Source of the DNA: Brenneria nigrifluens DSM 30175 = ATCC 13028 | Lineage (GTDB): Bacteria > Pseudomonadota > Gammaproteobacteria > Enterobacterales > Enterobacteriaceae | DNA length: 64,000 nucleotides | Direction of reading: 5' to 3' | Assembly (NCBI RefSeq): GCF_005484965.1 | Contig: NZ_CP034036.1 | Span: forward strand, 1,426,001 to 1,490,000 | In this document: one piece after another, positions 51,726-60,817 of the stretch | How the letters are laid out: every line of letters begins with the position of its first letter | How positions within the stretch are numbered: the first letter of the stretch is position 1 | Notes under the pieces: model-generated | The model's database searches: none | Told to the model about the DNA's origin: nothing | What the model saw: the letters and a program-made list of their open reading frames with translations, nothing else | Position numbers and translations under genes: made by a program

Positions 51726-52736
51726 ATGTCTGACGGTTGGAATATTGCTCTGCTGGGCGCCACGGGCGCCGTAGGCTCGGCGTTGCTGGAGTTATTGCAG
51801 GAGCGCGAATTCCCGGTGGGTGAACTCTATCCGCTGGCCAGCGAACGTAGCGTGGGGGAAATCATCCGTTTTAACGGTAAATCCCGCCGGGTGGAAGATG
51901 CGGCGGGTTTCGACTGGTCGCAGGCGCATCTGGCGTTTTTCGTCGCCGGCGAGGAAGCCAGCGAGCGCTATGCGCAAGAGGCGGGAGATGCCGGGTGTCT
52001 GGTTATCGACAGCAGCGGCCTGTTCGCCCTGGAGCCGGACGTGCCGCTGGTGGTGCCGGGGGTTAACGCCCACGCGCTGGCCGATTACCGCAACCGCAAT
52101 ATCGTGGCGGTGGCGGATAGCCTGACCAGCCAACTGCTGACGGCGATCAAACCATTGACGGAAGCGGCCGGATTATCCCGCCTGCACGTCACCAATCTGC
52201 TGTCGGTTTCCGCGCGCGGCAAAGCGGCGGTGGATGATTTGGCCGGCCAAAGCGCGCGTTTGCTGAACGGCATTCCGCCCGAGGCGGGGATATTTCCCAA
52301 ACAGCTGGCGTTCAATCTGTTGCCGCTATTGCCTGATAATGAAGGCAGCGTGCGCGAAGAGCGCCGCCTGGTGGAGCAGGTGCGTAAGATCCTGCAGGAT
52401 GAAGGGCTGCCGGTCTCCGTCACCTGCATCCAGTCGCCGGTATTCTACGGCCATGCCCAGGTGGTGCACCTGGAGGCGCTGCGTCCGCTTTCCGCGGAGG
52501 AAGCGCGGGACGAACTGCGGCAGGCCGGCGATATCGAGCTTAGCGAAGAGCAGGATTACCCGACGCAGGTGGGCGACGCCTCCGGCAATGCGCTGCTGAG
52601 CATCGGCTGCTTGCGTAATGATTACGGTATTCCCGAGCTGCTGCAGTTCTGGTCGGTGGCGGATAACGTTCGCTTCGGCGGCGCGCTGATGGCGGTGGAA
52701 ACGGCGGAGCGTCTGGTGCGGGAGTATCTGGGGTAA
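51726..52736 (+). CDS. usg: USG-1, aspartate-semialdehyde dehydrogenase-like protein
   Basis: A 336-residue homologue of aspartate-semialdehyde dehydrogenase with the NADP fold IALLGATGAVGSALLELL. Where the true enzyme has the catalytic cysteine (SNCTT), this protein reads ADSLTSQ, so it should be inactive in that reaction. This loss is known for USG-1. Its function is unknown. Its stop overlaps the truA start by one base (TAATG), a conserved coupling. Confidence 0.94.
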   Translation: MSDGWNIALLGATGAVGSALLELLQEREFPVGELYPLASERSVGEIIRFNGKSRRVEDAAGFDWSQAHLAFFVAGEEASERYAQEAGDAGCLVIDSSGLFALEPDVPLVVPGVNAHALADYRNRNIVAVADSLTSQLLTAIKPLTEAAGLSRLHVTNLLSVSARGKAAVDDLAGQSARLLNGIPPEAGIFPKQLAFNLLPLLPDNEGSVREERRLVEQVRKILQDEGLPVSVTCIQSPVFYGHAQVVHLEALRPLSAEEARDELRQAGDIELSEEQDYPTQVGDASGNALLSIGCLRNDYGIPELLQFWSVADNVRFGGALMAVETAERLVREYLG

Positions 52737-53557
52737 TGTCGCAACCGATGCTGGCGGAGGACAATACCGCGCTGAAAATTGCGCTGGGGATAGAGTACGA
52801 CGGCAGCCGCTACTATGGCTGGCAGCGGCAGGCGGAGGTCGACAGCGTACAGGGCTGTCTCGAACGGGCGTTGAGCAAGGTGGCGAATGAACCCATCGCG
52901 GTGTTCTGCGCCGGACGCACCGACGCCGGCGTGCACGCCACCGGGCAGGTGGTGCACTTTGCGACGCGGGCGGCGCGCAAGGACGCGGCCTGGACGATGG
53001 GCGTCAACGCCAATTTGCCGCCGGATATCGCGGTGCGCTGGGTAAAAGCGGTGGATGATGATTTTCACGCCCGTTTCAGCGCCACCGCGCGCCGTTATCG
53101 TTATGTCATCTATAATCATCGCTACCGTCCCGCGGTGCTGGCCAGGGGCGTCACCCATTGCTATTTGCCGCTGGACGCCGGGCGGATGGAACGCGCCGGC
53201 CAATGTCTGCTGGGAGAGAACGATTTCACCTCCTTTCGCGCCGTGCAGTGCCAGTCGCGCACCCCCTGGCGCAATGTAAATCATTTAAAGGTTAGGCGTC
53301 ATGGCGCTTATATCGTGGTAGATATTAAGGCCAATGCGTTTGTCCACCATATGGTGCGCAATATCGTCGGCAGCCTGATGGAAGTGGGCTGCGGCAATCA
53401 GCCGGAAGGGTGGATTGCGCAGTTGCTGGCGGCGAAAGATCGCTCGTTGGCGGCGGCGACGGCCAGAGCCGAAGGGCTGTATCTGGTCGCGGTGGATTAT
53501 CCCGCGCGTTTTGCTTTACCGCAGCCGGTGATGGGACCTTTGTTTTTGGACGATTAG
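52736..53557 (+). CDS. truA: tRNA pseudouridine(38-40) synthase TruA
   Basis: A 273-residue pseudouridine synthase for positions 38-40 in tRNA anticodon arms. The catalytic aspartate lies in AGRTDAGVHA, and NAFVHHMVRNIVGSLMEVG is the family C-terminal signature. Length is like E. coli (270). Translationally coupled to usg. Confidence 0.97.
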   Translation: MSQPMLAEDNTALKIALGIEYDGSRYYGWQRQAEVDSVQGCLERALSKVANEPIAVFCAGRTDAGVHATGQVVHFATRAARKDAAWTMGVNANLPPDIAVRWVKAVDDDFHARFSATARRYRYVIYNHRYRPAVLARGVTHCYLPLDAGRMERAGQCLLGENDFTSFRAVQCQSRTPWRNVNHLKVRRHGAYIVVDIKANAFVHHMVRNIVGSLMEVGCGNQPEGWIAQLLAAKDRSLAAATARAEGLYLVAVDYPARFALPQPVMGPLFLDD

Positions 53558-53628
53558 TTTCCGGGTGACTCGTTTCTGGCCGGCCGGTGGCGGCCAGAGG
53601 TAAAAAGGCGACATCAAGAGAGATGTTT

Positions 53629-54300
53629 ATGGAATTTATACGCTTTATTATTGATTTTATCCTGCATATTGACGTTCATCTGGCGGAACTGGTGGCGCAA
53701 TACGGCGTGTGGATTTATGCCATTCTGTTTTTGATTTTGTTTTGTGAGACCGGGCTGGTGGTCACGCCGTTTTTGCCGGGAGATTCTTTGCTGTTTGTCG
53801 CCGGCGCCCTGGCCGCGCTGCCGTCCAACGCGCTGGATGTGCACCTGATGGTTTTGCTGATGCTGGTGGCGGCCATCCTCGGCGATGCGGTGAATTACAC
53901 CATCGGCCGCCTGTTTGGGGAAAAGCTGTTCAGTAACCCGGATTCAAAAATTTTCCGCCGCAGCTATCTGGATAAAACGCATCAGTTTTATGCCCGCCAC
54001 GGCGGCAAGACGATAATTCTGGCGCGCTTTGTTCCTATTGTGAGAACATTTGCGCCGTTTGTGGCGGGAATGGGACATATGAGTTACCGCCACTTCGCGT
54101 TCTATAATGTAACGGGCGCTTTGCTATGGGTTCTGCTGTTTACCTATGCGGGCTATCTGTTTGGCGATTTGCCGGTGGTGCAGGAAAACCTGAAGCTACT
54201 GATTGTGGCGATTATCCTGGTCTCCATTCTGCCCGGCGTAATTGAAATCGTACGGCACAGAAGAGCCGCCGCGCGCGGCGATGTAAAACAAATGAAGTGA
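53629..54300 (+). CDS. dedA: DedA-family membrane protein
   Basis: A 223-residue inner-membrane protein of the DedA family, thought to flip or exchange undecaprenyl phosphate or phospholipids using the proton gradient. Markers: ETGLVVTPFLPGDSLLFVAG, GDAVNYTIGRLFGEKLF and the conserved arginines in ILARFVPIVRTFAPFVAGMGHM. The ATG at 53629 is preferred over 53623 and 53587 because AAGAGAG lies before it and the E. coli N-terminus aligns. Confidence 0.95.
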   Translation: MEFIRFIIDFILHIDVHLAELVAQYGVWIYAILFLILFCETGLVVTPFLPGDSLLFVAGALAALPSNALDVHLMVLLMLVAAILGDAVNYTIGRLFGEKLFSNPDSKIFRRSYLDKTHQFYARHGGKTIILARFVPIVRTFAPFVAGMGHMSYRHFAFYNVTGALLWVLLFTYAGYLFGDLPVVQENLKLLIVAIILVSILPGVIEIVRHRRAAARGDVKQMK

Positions 54301-54517
54301 ATTTTAACCTCCGGTTCGACCAGTTTTTTATCCACAGTACCGGAGCGTTATGGTTTAATGGGCGGCATTTATGGTCTGTTCACGGCAACAATCCTTGGCG
54401 CCGACGCTCCGGCAACGCTGGCAAAGCGCGTCCCGGGCATATTTCAAGCGGCAGCGTCGTCAAGGAATACATGAGCAGCGGACTGGCGTTTGCCAGGTTC
54501 AAGCAGAAAGGTTATCA

Positions 54518-55432
54518 ATGAGCTGGATTGAACGAATTCTTAACAAAAGCAATATCACTCCGACCCGTAAAGCGAACATTCCTGAAGGGGTCTGGACGAA
54601 ATGCGATAGCTGCGGCCAGGTTCTTTATCGCGCCGAGTTGGAACGAAATCTGGAAGTGTGCCCCAAGTGCGATCACCATATGCGCCTCTCCGCGCGCGCG
54701 CGCCTGCAGGCTTTTCTGGATAAGGAAGGGACGGTGGAGCTGGGCAGCGAACTGGAACCGAAAGATATCCTGAAATTCCGCGATTCCAAAAAATACAAAG
54801 ATCGCCTGGCCGCCGCGCAAAAGCAGTCTGATGAAAAAGATGCCCTGATCGTCATGAAAGGCACGCTATACGGTATGCCTGTTGTCGCGGCCTCCTTTGA
54901 ATTTTCCTTTATGGGCGGTTCGATGGCCTCGGTGGTGGGCGCGCGTTTCGTCCGCGCCGTCGAGCAGGCGCTGGAAGACGGCTGCCCGCTGGTCTGTTTC
55001 TCCGCCAGCGGCGGCGCCCGGATGCAGGAAGCGCTGATGTCGCTGATGCAGATGGCGAAAACCAGCGCCGCGCTGGCAAAAATGCGCGACCGCGGCCTGC
55101 CTTACATTTCCGTGCTGACCGACCCGACCATGGGCGGCGTCTCCGCCAGTCTTGCCATGCTGGGCGATCTGAATATCGCCGAACCCAAGGCGCTGATCGG
55201 CTTTGCCGGTCCGCGGGTGATCGAGCAAACGGTGCGTGAAAAACTGCCGCCGGGCTTCCAGCGCAGCGAGTTCCTGATTGAGAAGGGCGCCATCGACATG
55301 ATCGTCCGCCGCCCGGATATGCGTTATAAACTGGCGACGATCCTCGCCAAGTTGACCAATCATCCGGAACCCGGCGGCGATGTGGTGGAGGAGAGTCACG
55401 ATACCGCCTCCGAATCACAGGATGAAGTATAA
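54518..55432 (+). CDS. accD: Acetyl-CoA carboxylase carboxyltransferase subunit beta AccD
   Basis: A 304-residue subunit with AccA in the carboxyltransferase that makes malonyl-CoA. It has a zinc finger C29/C32/C48/C51 (CDSC...CPKC) and crotonase-type blocks FSASGGARMQEALMSLMQM and LTDPTMGGVSASLAMLGD. Length equals E. coli AccD. The start after AGAAAGGTTATCA is chosen over a long upstream open frame with no similarity. The zinc finger also binds its own mRNA in E. coli. Confidence 0.97.
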   Translation: MSWIERILNKSNITPTRKANIPEGVWTKCDSCGQVLYRAELERNLEVCPKCDHHMRLSARARLQAFLDKEGTVELGSELEPKDILKFRDSKKYKDRLAAAQKQSDEKDALIVMKGTLYGMPVVAASFEFSFMGGSMASVVGARFVRAVEQALEDGCPLVCFSASGGARMQEALMSLMQMAKTSAALAKMRDRGLPYISVLTDPTMGGVSASLAMLGDLNIAEPKALIGFAGPRVIEQTVREKLPPGFQRSEFLIEKGAIDMIVRRPDMRYKLATILAKLTNHPEPGGDVVEESHDTASESQDEV

Positions 55433-55522
55433 CCGAACCGATGAACAGGAAGCGTGAGCGATGCACCGAACGGCAGCCATGCTTCCTGTATAAAATGAAC
55501 CGTAAGCCAGTGAACGGGACTC

Positions 55523-56791
55523 ATGGATAATCTTCAAGTACCCCAAGCCACGTCGCCATTGGTCACGTGGCTTCATTATCTTGAGCACCTGCACGCCCAG
55601 GCCATTGATTTGGGGCTGGATCGCGTCAGGCAGGTGGCCGGGAATCTTCAATTGTTACAACCCGCCGGCGTGGTATTTACCGTCGCAGGGACCAACGGCA
55701 AGGGCACGACCTGCTGTACCCTGGAGTCGATACTGCTGGCGGAGGGACTGCGGGTGGGCGTTTACGGCTCGCCTCATTTGCTGCGCTACACCGAGCGGGT
55801 GCGGATTCAGGGCAAAGAACTGCCCGAGACGCAGCACTGTCAGGCATTCGCGGAGATTGAAGCCGGCCGGGGCGATGTGTCGCTCACCTATTTCGAATTC
55901 GGCACCCTGGCCGCGCTGCGGCTGTTTAAGCAGGCGCAACTGGACGTGGTGATCCTGGAAGTGGGGTTGGGCGGACGCCTTGACGCCACCAATATCGTCG
56001 ATGCGGACGTCGCCGTGGTCACCAGCATCGCGCTGGACCATACCGACTGGCTGGGTAAAGACCGCGACAGCATCGGCCGGGAAAAGGCGGGCATCTTCCG
56101 CGCCGGCAAACCCGCGGTGGTCGGCGAACCTGATATGCCCGGCTCGATTGCGCAGGCGGCCGCTGAACAGGGCGCGGTGTTGCTGCGCCGCGGCCGCGAC
56201 TGGGATTTCTCCATACAGCGTGACGGATGGAGCTGGCAGAATAAGCAGCGCGAGCTGTCGGGGCTGCCGCTGCCGCATGTGCCGTTGGCCAATGCGGCCA
56301 GCGCCTTGGGCGCGCTGAACTATTCGCCCTTGAACGTCAGCGAAGAGGCGATTCGCCAGGGGTTATCCCAGGCCGCGTTGCCCGGCCGTTTCCAGATTGT
56401 CGGCGAGAAACCGCTGCTGATTCTGGACGTGGCCCATAATCCCCATGCCGCCGCTTATCTGGCGAACCGCCTGGCGATGCTGCCGCAGGGCGGGAAAGTC
56501 CGCGCGGTGGTCGGTATGCTGGCGGATAAAGACATCGGCGGCACGCTAAGTCATTTAACGCCGCAGGTGGACGAATGGTATTGCGCGCCGCTGGACGTCC
56601 CGCGCGGCGCCACGGCGGGGCAACTGGCGCAATATCTGGAGCATTGCCGACAGTTCGCGGATGTGGCCGGCGCCTGGCGGCAGGCGATGTCCGAGTCGGC
56701 GGAACAGGATATCGTCATTGTGTGTGGATCTTTTCATACGGTAGCGCAGGTCATGGAAGCGCTGGATGAGGGGAAAGCGTATGGCGAGTAA
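55523..56791 (+). CDS. folC: Dihydrofolate synthase / folylpolyglutamate synthase FolC
   Basis: A 422-residue Mur-ligase-family enzyme that adds glutamates to dihydropteroate and folates. ATP-binding loop VAGTNGKGTTCC near residue 55, then LEVGLGGRLDATN and DVAHNPHAA in the C-terminal domain. It overlaps dedD by 11 bp. Conserved accD-folC-dedD-cvpA-purF order. Confidence 0.96.
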   Translation: MDNLQVPQATSPLVTWLHYLEHLHAQAIDLGLDRVRQVAGNLQLLQPAGVVFTVAGTNGKGTTCCTLESILLAEGLRVGVYGSPHLLRYTERVRIQGKELPETQHCQAFAEIEAGRGDVSLTYFEFGTLAALRLFKQAQLDVVILEVGLGGRLDATNIVDADVAVVTSIALDHTDWLGKDRDSIGREKAGIFRAGKPAVVGEPDMPGSIAQAAAEQGAVLLRRGRDWDFSIQRDGWSWQNKQRELSGLPLPHVPLANAASALGALNYSPLNVSEEAIRQGLSQAALPGRFQIVGEKPLLILDVAHNPHAAAYLANRLAMLPQGGKVRAVVGMLADKDIGGTLSHLTPQVDEWYCAPLDVPRGATAGQLAQYLEHCRQFADVAGAWRQAMSESAEQDIVIVCGSFHTVAQVMEALDEGKAYGE

Positions 56792-57491
56792 ATTTCAGAA
56801 TCGTTTGGTCGGCACGATCGTTCTGGTCGCGCTGGGCGTTATTGTGCTGCCCGGCCTGCTGGACGGCAATAAAAAGCACTATGCCGATGAGTTCGCGGCT
56901 ATCCCGCTGGTTCCCAAACCGGGCGACAGCAACGAAATGGAAGCCTTGCCTGCGTTGAACCAGCCGCTGCCCAGCCAGCCGCCGGAAGGGGCGGCGTCCG
57001 CCATGGAGGATAAGAGCGCGGCTTCCGATGCCGAAACTCCCGGGATAATCGCCCGGCCGGAAAGCCCGCCTCCGGCAACGACGGCTCCCCCGGCGACGAT
57101 CGCGCCGCCGGCGGTGGTTGAGCGCCCGACGGCGCCCAGTGAACCCAAGGCGCAGCCTAAGGTGGAAGTGAAACCCAAATCTGAACCTAAAGCGGAACCG
57201 AAGCCTGAAGCCAAACCGGAGACCAGGCCCGCGCAACAGGCGCCCGCCGGGCAAGCCTATGTGGTACAACTTGGCGCATTGAAAAACGCCGACAAGGTGA
57301 ATGAGATTGTCGCCAAGCTGCGTCTTTCCGGCTACCGGGCCTATACCGTGCCGGCCACCCCGGTGGCGGGGCAGATAACCCGTATTTATGTCGGGCCGGA
57401 CGCGTCAAAACAGAAGCTGCAGTCTTCGCTGGCGGAATTACAGCGGCTCAGCGGATTGAGCGGTCAGGTCAGATCGTACAGTGTGCGTTAA
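56781..57491 (+). CDS. dedD: Cell division protein DedD (SPOR domain)
   Basis: A 236-residue single-pass inner-membrane protein. Its helix (LVGTIVLVALGVIVLPGLL) is followed by a long Pro/Lys/Glu-rich periplasmic linker and a C-terminal SPOR domain (about 158-236, AYVVQLGALKNADKVNEIVAKL) that binds denuded septal peptidoglycan and supports constriction. The ATG at 56781 has AGGGGAAAG before it, inside the folC end. Confidence 0.94.
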   Translation: MASKFQNRLVGTIVLVALGVIVLPGLLDGNKKHYADEFAAIPLVPKPGDSNEMEALPALNQPLPSQPPEGAASAMEDKSAASDAETPGIIARPESPPPATTAPPATIAPPAVVERPTAPSEPKAQPKVEVKPKSEPKAEPKPEAKPETRPAQQAPAGQAYVVQLGALKNADKVNEIVAKLRLSGYRAYTVPATPVAGQITRIYVGPDASKQKLQSSLAELQRLSGLSGQVRSYSVR

Positions 57492-57558
57492 AGGATTAAC
57501 GCGCCGGCGGGCGGTTTTTGTTCTGTCCGCCGATTGATAAAATCGGCGGAAATACGCT

Positions 57559-57574
57559 ACGCAAACGTTTTCTT
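57559..57574. promoter_or_regulatory. PurR operator of cvpA-purF
   Basis: ACGCAAACGTTTTCTT matches the PurR box ACGCAAACGTTTGCGT in its left half and centre. It lies about 90 bp before cvpA, the position of the known purF operator. Confidence 0.75.
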
Positions 57575-57649
57575 TTTCTGTTAGAATTCGCCGCGAACAG
57601 GATGATGCGGCGGCCGGGCGGTTGGCATCGTTCATAATTAGGATGGCTC

Positions 57650-58150
57650 ATGGTTTGGGTTGATTACGTCATTATCGGCATCATCGGATTTTCGGCTCTG
57701 GTCAGCCTGATCCGGGGGTTTATACGTGAAGCGTTGTCGCTGGTGACCTGGGGATGCGCATTTTTTGTCGCCAGCCATTACTACGCTTATCTGGCGGTGT
57801 ATTTCACCCGCTTTGATGACGAACTGGTCCGCAACGGCATCGCCATTGCCATTCTGTTTATTGCGACCTTGATTGTGGGTGCTATTGTCAACTATGTGAT
57901 CGGCTCTTTGGTTGAACGCACCGGATTGTCGGGCACCGATCGCGTATTGGGCGTCTGTTTCGGGGCGCTGCGCGGCGTGTTGATTGTTTCCGCGCTGCTC
58001 TTTTTTCTGGATACCTTTACCGGTTTTTCACAGAGCGCCGACTGGAAGCAGTCCCAGTTAGTTCCGCAGTTCAGTTATATTATCAGGTGGTTTTTTGACT
58101 ACCTGCAAAGCACGTCAAGTTTCTTGCCGCAGCATATAGAGCTGCGATAG
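57650..58150 (+). CDS. cvpA: Colicin V production protein CvpA
   Basis: A 166-residue inner-membrane protein with four predicted helices (VDYVIIGIIGFSALVSLIRGF at the start). It is needed for colicin V export and for envelope stress tolerance in E. coli; its molecular role is unclear. It precedes purF by 21 bp in the PurR-controlled operon. Confidence 0.95.
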   Translation: MVWVDYVIIGIIGFSALVSLIRGFIREALSLVTWGCAFFVASHYYAYLAVYFTRFDDELVRNGIAIAILFIATLIVGAIVNYVIGSLVERTGLSGTDRVLGVCFGALRGVLIVSALLFFLDTFTGFSQSADWKQSQLVPQFSYIIRWFFDYLQSTSSFLPQHIELR

Positions 58151-58171
58151 CGTTGATGAGGAAAAGACACC

Positions 58172-59689
58172 ATGTGCGGTATTGTCGGTATCGCCGGTTT
58201 TACACCGGTCAACCAGTCTATTTATGACGCGTTAACGGTGTTGCAACACCGTGGGCAGGATGCCGCAGGCATCATAACCATTGATGCCTTAAACTGTTTT
58301 CGCCTGCGCAAGGCCAACGGCTTGGTGAAAGATGTGTTTGAAGCACGGCACATGCAACGTTTGCAAGGCAATATGGGCATCGGTCATGTGCGTTACCCTA
58401 CCGCGGGCAGTTCCAGCGCCTCCGAAGCGCAGCCTTTCTACGTTAACTCGCCGTTCGGCATCACTCTGGCGCATAACGGTAATCTGACCAACGCTCACGA
58501 ACTGCGTAAAAAGCTGTTTGAACAAGAGCGTCGCCATGTCAACACCACCTCGGATTCGGAAATTCTGCTGAATATTTTTGCCAGAGAGCTGGATCGTTTT
58601 CAGCACTATCCGCTGGAAGCCGATAATATTTTTGCCGCCGTTGCCGCCACGCATCAGCAGATTCGCGGCGCTTATGCCTGCGTGAGCATGATTATCGGCC
58701 ACGGTATGGTGGCGTTCCGCGATCCCAACGGCATTCGCCCTCTGGTTATCGGTAAACGCGATCTGGAAGACGGCCGCATCGAATATATGGTGGCGTCGGA
58801 AAGCGTGGCGCTGGATACGCTGGGTTTTGAATTCCTGCGCGACGTGGCGCCGGGCGAGGCGATTTACATCACCGAGAAAGGACAGCTGTTCACCTGCCAG
58901 TGCGCCGAGAACCCGAAGAGCAACCCTTGTCTGTTCGAGTACGTTTACTTTGCGCGTCCGGACTCGTTTATCGATAAAATTTCCGTGTACAGCGCCCGCG
59001 TGCGCATGGGGCAGAAGCTGGGCGAGAAGATCGCGCGTCAGTGGGAAGATCTCGATATCGACGTGGTGATCCCCATTCCCGAGACCTCCTGCGACATCGC
59101 GCTGGAAATCGCGCGCATCATTGATAAGCCGTATCGCCAGGGATTCGTCAAAAACCGCTATGTGGGCCGGACCTTTATCATGCCGGGGCAGCAGGCGCGC
59201 CGTAAATCCGTGCGCCGCAAGCTGAATGCCAACCGCGCCGAGTTCCGTGATAAAAATGTGCTGCTGGTGGATGACTCCATCGTGCGCGGCACCACCTCGG
59301 AGCAGATTGTCGAGATGGCGCGCGAGGCGGGAGCCAAACGGGTCTACCTGGCGTCGGCGGCGCCGGAAATCCGCTTCCCCAACGTGTACGGCATTGATAT
59401 GCCGAGCGTAAATGAACTGATTGCCCACGGCCGCGAAGTGGAGGAGATCCGCCAGCTTATTGGCGCGGATGCGTTGATTTTCCAGGACCTGGACGATCTG
59501 ATCGCCGCGGCCCGCGAGGATAACCCGGATATCACCCAGTTTGAATGCTCGGTATTCAACGGGGTCTATGTGACCAAGGACGTCGATCAGGGCTATCTGG
59601 ACTACCTGGAAGTACTGCGCAATGACGACGCCAAAGCGCTGCGCAGCCAGAGCGAAGTGGAAGATCTGGAGTTGCACAACGAAGGTTGA
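58172..59689 (+). CDS. purF: Amidophosphoribosyltransferase PurF
   Basis: A 505-residue enzyme catalysing the first step of purine synthesis, PRPP plus glutamine to phosphoribosylamine. The N-terminal Ntn glutaminase has its nucleophile Cys directly after Met (MCGIVGIAGF). The C-terminal PRTase has the PRPP loop VLLVDDSIVRGTTS. No propeptide is present, as in E. coli. Length is identical to E. coli. Confidence 0.97.
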   Translation: MCGIVGIAGFTPVNQSIYDALTVLQHRGQDAAGIITIDALNCFRLRKANGLVKDVFEARHMQRLQGNMGIGHVRYPTAGSSSASEAQPFYVNSPFGITLAHNGNLTNAHELRKKLFEQERRHVNTTSDSEILLNIFARELDRFQHYPLEADNIFAAVAATHQQIRGAYACVSMIIGHGMVAFRDPNGIRPLVIGKRDLEDGRIEYMVASESVALDTLGFEFLRDVAPGEAIYITEKGQLFTCQCAENPKSNPCLFEYVYFARPDSFIDKISVYSARVRMGQKLGEKIARQWEDLDIDVVIPIPETSCDIALEIARIIDKPYRQGFVKNRYVGRTFIMPGQQARRKSVRRKLNANRAEFRDKNVLLVDDSIVRGTTSEQIVEMAREAGAKRVYLASAAPEIRFPNVYGIDMPSVNELIAHGREVEEIRQLIGADALIFQDLDDLIAAAREDNPDITQFECSVFNGVYVTKDVDQGYLDYLEVLRNDDAKALRSQSEVEDLELHNEG

Positions 59690-59717
59690 GCGCTGAAAAT
59701 CTTGTAGTGCGATAACG

Positions 59718-59751
59718 AAAAGGGGAGTGCGTTCGGGCGCGCTTCCCTTTT
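59718..59751 (+). terminator. Terminator after purF
   Basis: A long imperfect hairpin: AAAAGGGGAGTGCG pairs with CGCGCTTCCCTTTT around loop TTCGGG, then a T-rich tail. Confidence 0.7.
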
Positions 59752-59846
59752 CTTATTCTTGCCTATCGCCCGCCGATGCGGCAAAGTCAGCGCAGATTCG
59801 TTATTCGCGTTGAGCGTCAGGCGCGCTCAGTTCAGAGGCAGTATTG

Positions 59847-60416
59847 ATGAAACGACTTATTATCGGCATTTCCGGCGCCAGCGGCGTGATTTACGGCGTT
59901 CGCCTGCTGCAGGTGCTACAGGCGGTTGAGGGAATAGAAACCCATCTGATTATCAGCCAGGCGGCCCGGCAGACGCTGCCGCTGGAGTCTGACTTCACTC
60001 TGCGCGAGGTTCAGGCGCTGGCGGATGTGGTGCACGATACGCGTGATATCGCCGCCAGCCTCTCTTCCGGATCGTTCAAGACGGCGGGAATGGTGATTTT
60101 GCCCTGCTCGATAAAAACCCTGTCGGGGATCGCCCATAGCTACAGCGACACTTTGCTGACGCGGGCGGCGGACGTGGTGCTGAAAGAGCGTCGCCCGCTG
60201 GTGCTTTGCGTGCGTGAAACGCCGCTGCATCTGGGGCATTTGCGCATCATGACTCAGGCGGCGGAGCTGGGGGCGGTTATTATGCCGCCGGTGCCCGCTT
60301 TTTATCATCGCCCGCAAACGGTGCAGGATATTATCGATCAGACGGTGAACCGGGTTCTCGATCAGTTTGAGATCACGTTGCCGCAAGATCTGTTTACTCG
60401 TTGGCAAGGCGCGTAA
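59847..60416 (+). CDS. ubiX: Flavin prenyltransferase UbiX
   Basis: A 189-residue enzyme joining dimethylallyl phosphate to FMN to make prenylated FMN, the cofactor of UbiD-family decarboxylases. It shows KRLIIGISGASGVIYGVRLL, the GMVILPCSIKTLSGIAHSY segment and the CVRETPLHLGHL block. The ATG at 59847 is chosen over the TTG immediately before. It normally serves ubiquinone synthesis and here would also serve the UbiD-family enzyme at 10434. Terminator at 60475. Confidence 0.96.
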   Translation: MKRLIIGISGASGVIYGVRLLQVLQAVEGIETHLIISQAARQTLPLESDFTLREVQALADVVHDTRDIAASLSSGSFKTAGMVILPCSIKTLSGIAHSYSDTLLTRAADVVLKERRPLVLCVRETPLHLGHLRIMTQAAELGAVIMPPVPAFYHRPQTVQDIIDQTVNRVLDQFEITLPQDLFTRWQGA

Positions 60417-60474
60417 ATCCTGCATATTTTTTGCGCATTGATTGAAATTACGATAGGTAAAAATAAGATTCGTC

Positions 60475-60496
60475 GCCCCGTTTTGGGGCTTTTTTG
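60475..60496 (+). terminator. Terminator of ubiX
   Basis: Stem GCCCC/GGGGC with loop GTTTT, followed by seven Ts, 58 bp after the ubiX stop. Confidence 0.75.
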
Positions 60497-60523
60497 CGCT
60501 CATGCCCCATTATATTGCGCGAA

Positions 60524-60540
60524 TGCACTTTAATGGCGCC
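60524..60540. promoter_or_regulatory. NtrC-type enhancer site upstream of hisJ
   Basis: TGCACTTTAATGGCGCC fits the NtrC consensus TGCACnnnnnnGGTGCA with two mismatches. It lies about 170 bp upstream of the sigma-54 promoter, a usual enhancer distance. Confidence 0.55.
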
Positions 60541-60691
60541 AGTAGATCGCCATCGTTGTTGCCCTGAGAGCGGCCGATGTCATTCTTTCAGAGGAAGTAA
60601 GTGTAAAATAGTTTATTAATTAATTGCTTATATCGTTTATCACGCTTTGCTGCTCGTGTTTTATGACCTTATTAATAGTGATTTCTTATTA

Positions 60692-60707
60692 TGGCATGAA
60701 AACTGCA
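60692..60707 (+). promoter_or_regulatory. Sigma-54 promoter of hisJQMP
   Basis: TGGCATGAAAACTGCA has GG and GC exactly 10 bases apart, the sigma-54 -24/-12 pattern, and resembles the E. coli/Salmonella argT promoter. It lies about 110 bp before hisJ and predicts expression under nitrogen limitation. Confidence 0.7.
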
Positions 60708-60817
60708 ATATCGCGGTGGACGACATGTGGCAATCATGTGGCGCTTTAAGGCGATAGCTGATTCTGACTCCGGCAAATAAACTTTGCCCTTCCATCCACA
60801 TTGATAAGGATAACAAT

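Larger units (their letters stand above)
60417..60817. other. Control region between ubiX and hisJ
   Basis: About 400 bp containing the ubiX terminator, an NtrC-type site and a sigma-54 promoter. In E. coli this stretch would contain argT; no trace of an argT frame is seen. Confidence 0.6.

Noticed and set aside
58289..59677. A 462-codon minus-strand frame opposite purF.
   Set aside because: Shadow of purF; no motif and no start signal.
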